A DNA stretch of 44,674 nucleotides from assembly GCA_910586275.1 (NCBI GenBank), contig CAJUIM010000011.1, positions 1 to 44,674 of the forward strand, in the 5' to 3' direction. How positions within the stretch are numbered: the first letter of the stretch is position 1; each line of letters opens with the position of its first letter. Below the pieces are notes generated by a model. That model was not told where the DNA came from, made no database searches, and worked only from the letters and a program-made list of their open reading frames with translations. This document shows positions 43,461 through 44,674 of this stretch, piece after piece. This stretch comes from an uncultured Lachnospiraceae bacterium. Lineage in GTDB: Bacteria; Bacillota; Clostridia; Lachnospirales; Lachnospiraceae. A program made the translations under genes and the position numbers.

Positions 43461-44478
43461 GCTTTCCCAAACTCCTTCTTATCTTGCCGGCGGCTTTGCC
43501 CGCATAATAGAAAAATTGATCCTTTTTCTCCTGCTGCCTGACTTCTTTTTCCGTAAATGGACCCGTATTTTCTCCTGCTGCCTTTCGGCTCCGTTTGTAT
43601 TGCTCCAGTTCTTCCCGGCAGGTCCGGGCATCGAAAAGCTTCCCCTGCCTGTCCTGATACCAAAACCCTTCATAAATATTCTGCTCCGAAGCCCAGTATC
43701 CGTCGGATACATTATGTCTTGCCCAATATTTGGGCGCTATGATTTTCTTCGCTGTCTTGCTGGTAAACGCCGGAAAAAATGCAAATGTGGAATTGGAAAG
43801 TATCAGATACTCTGCATTTTTTATCGTCACATAATCCCCTGCTAAGTCAAAATGATATGCCTTTACTTCCGGCAGTACCCGATTGGCAGCAGCCACATCA
43901 TCGGTAACGGTCATAAACTCCATATCCGTCCTGATCCTGCGCATATTTTCCATGGCATCCAGCCAATATTTCCTCCGCAGGAACAGCGGGCGGATATCCG
44001 TATATTCCCCGCCCCGCATATTTATAATGCATAGGTTGTCCTTCGTATACTGATAGGAATCATACGGCTCCTTCACTTCCAGCCATTTCCCGATTTCTTC
44101 CTTATGGCGGACAAAATATCTTTCTGCCTGCAGGTTGCCATACAGCAATGTATGGTCCTTTATTTTATAAATGTCCTCATCCGCCCCTGCCACATAACAT
44201 CCATGGGTCATGTCATGGGCACAGCTTTTCAGATACAGGCGTTTTTCCTTTTCCCGGTAAGCCTGATATACTTGTTCTTTCTCCTTTTCCGAGATCGGAA
44301 TCCCCAGATCCATATCCATGAAATACATACCTTTTTTGCTATGTATATTCACGGCCAGCTGCTCCTGCCCTGCGGTGCCGAACGTATACCCTAAGTCCTC
44401 TGCAATGCATCTGGCCGACACATAGCAAAATAATTGGTTTCCCAGTCCCTGCCCCTGTAAAAATTCTGTTCCTACCAT
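43450..44478 (-). CDS. GT11-like glycosyltransferase with altered donor motif
   Basis: A 342-residue protein. The N-terminus LQGQGLGNQLFCYVSARCIAEDLG is the GT11 GGLGNQxFQY region, and NAEYLILSNSTFAFFPAFTSKTAKKIIAPKYW matches the family C-terminal block. But the donor-binding H-x-R-R-G-D-Y is replaced by NMRGGEY (~153-159), so one Arg and the Asp are missing. The last ~60 residues are a charged tail. It may use a different donor or have changed chemistry. It is the first gene of the operon inside the window, with a weak ribosome binding site (ggcggt), and its ATG overlaps the TAG of a short open stretch from upstream, so more of the operon may lie to the right. Confidence 0.75.
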   Translation of the reverse strand: MVGTEFLQGQGLGNQLFCYVSARCIAEDLGYTFGTAGQEQLAVNIHSKKGMYFMDMDLGIPISEKEKEQVYQAYREKEKRLYLKSCAHDMTHGCYVAGADEDIYKIKDHTLLYGNLQAERYFVRHKEEIGKWLEVKEPYDSYQYTKDNLCIINMRGGEYTDIRPLFLRRKYWLDAMENMRRIRTDMEFMTVTDDVAAANRVLPEVKAYHFDLAGDYVTIKNAEYLILSNSTFAFFPAFTSKTAKKIIAPKYWARHNVSDGYWASEQNIYEGFWYQDRQGKLFDARTCREELEQYKRSRKAAGENTGPFTEKEVRQQEKKDQFFYYAGKAAGKIRRSLGKHGN

Positions 44479-44609
44479 ACCGCCATAACCGTCACTTTCC
44501 GCACCTGTTTTCCTGCTTCCGGCATATCGTCATGCTTTTCTGCTTTCCGCCCATTCTCATGCTTTTCTGCATTCTCTTCATTATGCTTTTTGACATCAGC
44601 ACACTCTCA
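44472..44609 (-). other. Short open stretch ending at the start of the GT11-like gene
   Basis: On the minus strand a 44-codon frame runs from a TGA (44609-44607) to TAG (44474-44472), which overlaps the ATG at 44478. It would read K-H-x rich repeats (AEKHENG, AEKHDDMPE) then a tail ending VTVMAVW. No start codon with a site is seen. It may be the decayed or frameshifted 3' end of a gene outside the window, or not coding at all. Confidence 0.25.
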
Positions 44610-44674
44610 TGCTTTCTGGCATCGGCACATTCTCATGCTTTTTGGCATCAGCGCACTCTCATGCTTTCTGCCAT
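44523..44674. repeat. Tandem minisatellite of about 26 bases, at least six units
   Basis: The core catgctttt(c/t)tg(g/c)cat recurs at 44531, 44558, 44582 (variant tatgctt), 44608, 44634 and 44660, with spacings 27, 24, 26, 26 and 26. The three right-hand units are nearly identical (cactctcatgctttctggcatcggca type). The array runs off the right edge. In the 26-base part no reading frame stays open over three units, because catGAg puts a stop in one phase. Confidence 0.85.

Noticed and set aside
42390..43541. 383-codon plus-strand frame
   Set aside because: Antisense to the GT2-membrane fusion and the end of the GT11-like gene; no ribosome binding site.
44523..44674. CRISPR array at the right edge
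   Set aside because: The units are contiguous tandem copies of 24-27 bases without unique spacers.

Overview
The window looks like a chromosomal segment of a spore-forming anaerobic Firmicute, most likely a Lachnospiraceae / Clostridium cluster XIVa member. The evidence is a SipL-type spore coat morphogenesis protein (three SPOCS/DUF3794-like regions plus LysM), the clostridial/bacillar PyrK + PyrD type 1B pair, strong GGAGG ribosome binding sites, and AT-rich sigma-A-like promoters with intrinsic terminators. No rRNA, tRNA, CRISPR array, integrase or transposase gene was found.

Layout. (1) 1-5000: an unrecognised 210-residue protein (+), then a convergent minus-strand pair: a TPR protein with a degenerate J-like domain, followed by an HscC-like Hsp70. 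(2) 5077-8499: two AT-richer polytopic membrane proteins transcribed divergently from either side of a large nested palindrome (6706-7219). Each has a recognisable promoter just outside the palindrome. (3) 8577-13331: housekeeping genes on the minus strand: sipL with a sigma-E-like promoter, and the pyrC-pyrK-pyrD operon. (4) 13837-15705: a possible divergent ThyX-fold protein and a GT11 fucosyltransferase-like protein. (5) 16064-25212: a seven-gene plus-strand polysaccharide operon with a Wzy-like polymerase, four GT4-type transferases, a radical SAM/SPASM protein and a PglK-like ABC flippase. (6) 25357-44478: a fourteen-gene minus-strand polysaccharide operon entering from beyond the right edge. 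It holds a GT11-like protein, a GT2/membrane fusion, a second Wzy-like polymerase, the initiating undecaprenyl-phosphate sugar phosphotransferase, several GT4 and GT2 transferases, a pyruvyltransferase, a Wzx flippase and a GT-C-like membrane transferase. A P-loop NTPase + TPR gene pair sits inside it.

How the genes work together. The two polysaccharide operons converge on one 16-bp-stem bidirectional terminator (25283-25325). The right operon carries a full Wzx/Wzy toolkit: initiation on undecaprenyl phosphate, sugar addition, pyruvylation, flipping and polymerisation. The left operon has its own polymerase-like protein and an ABC flippase but no initiating enzyme, so it may share lipid-linked precursors with the right one or make a second glycan.

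Most worth a second look: the nested palindrome between divergent promoters and its dispersed relatives, the NTPase/TPR pair inside the capsule-type operon, the radical SAM enzyme in the glycan operon, the Hsp70 paired with a J-like protein lacking HPD, the ThyX-like protein with no canonical active-site motif, and the GT2-membrane fusion. Functions are read from sequence motifs only; no database search was run.
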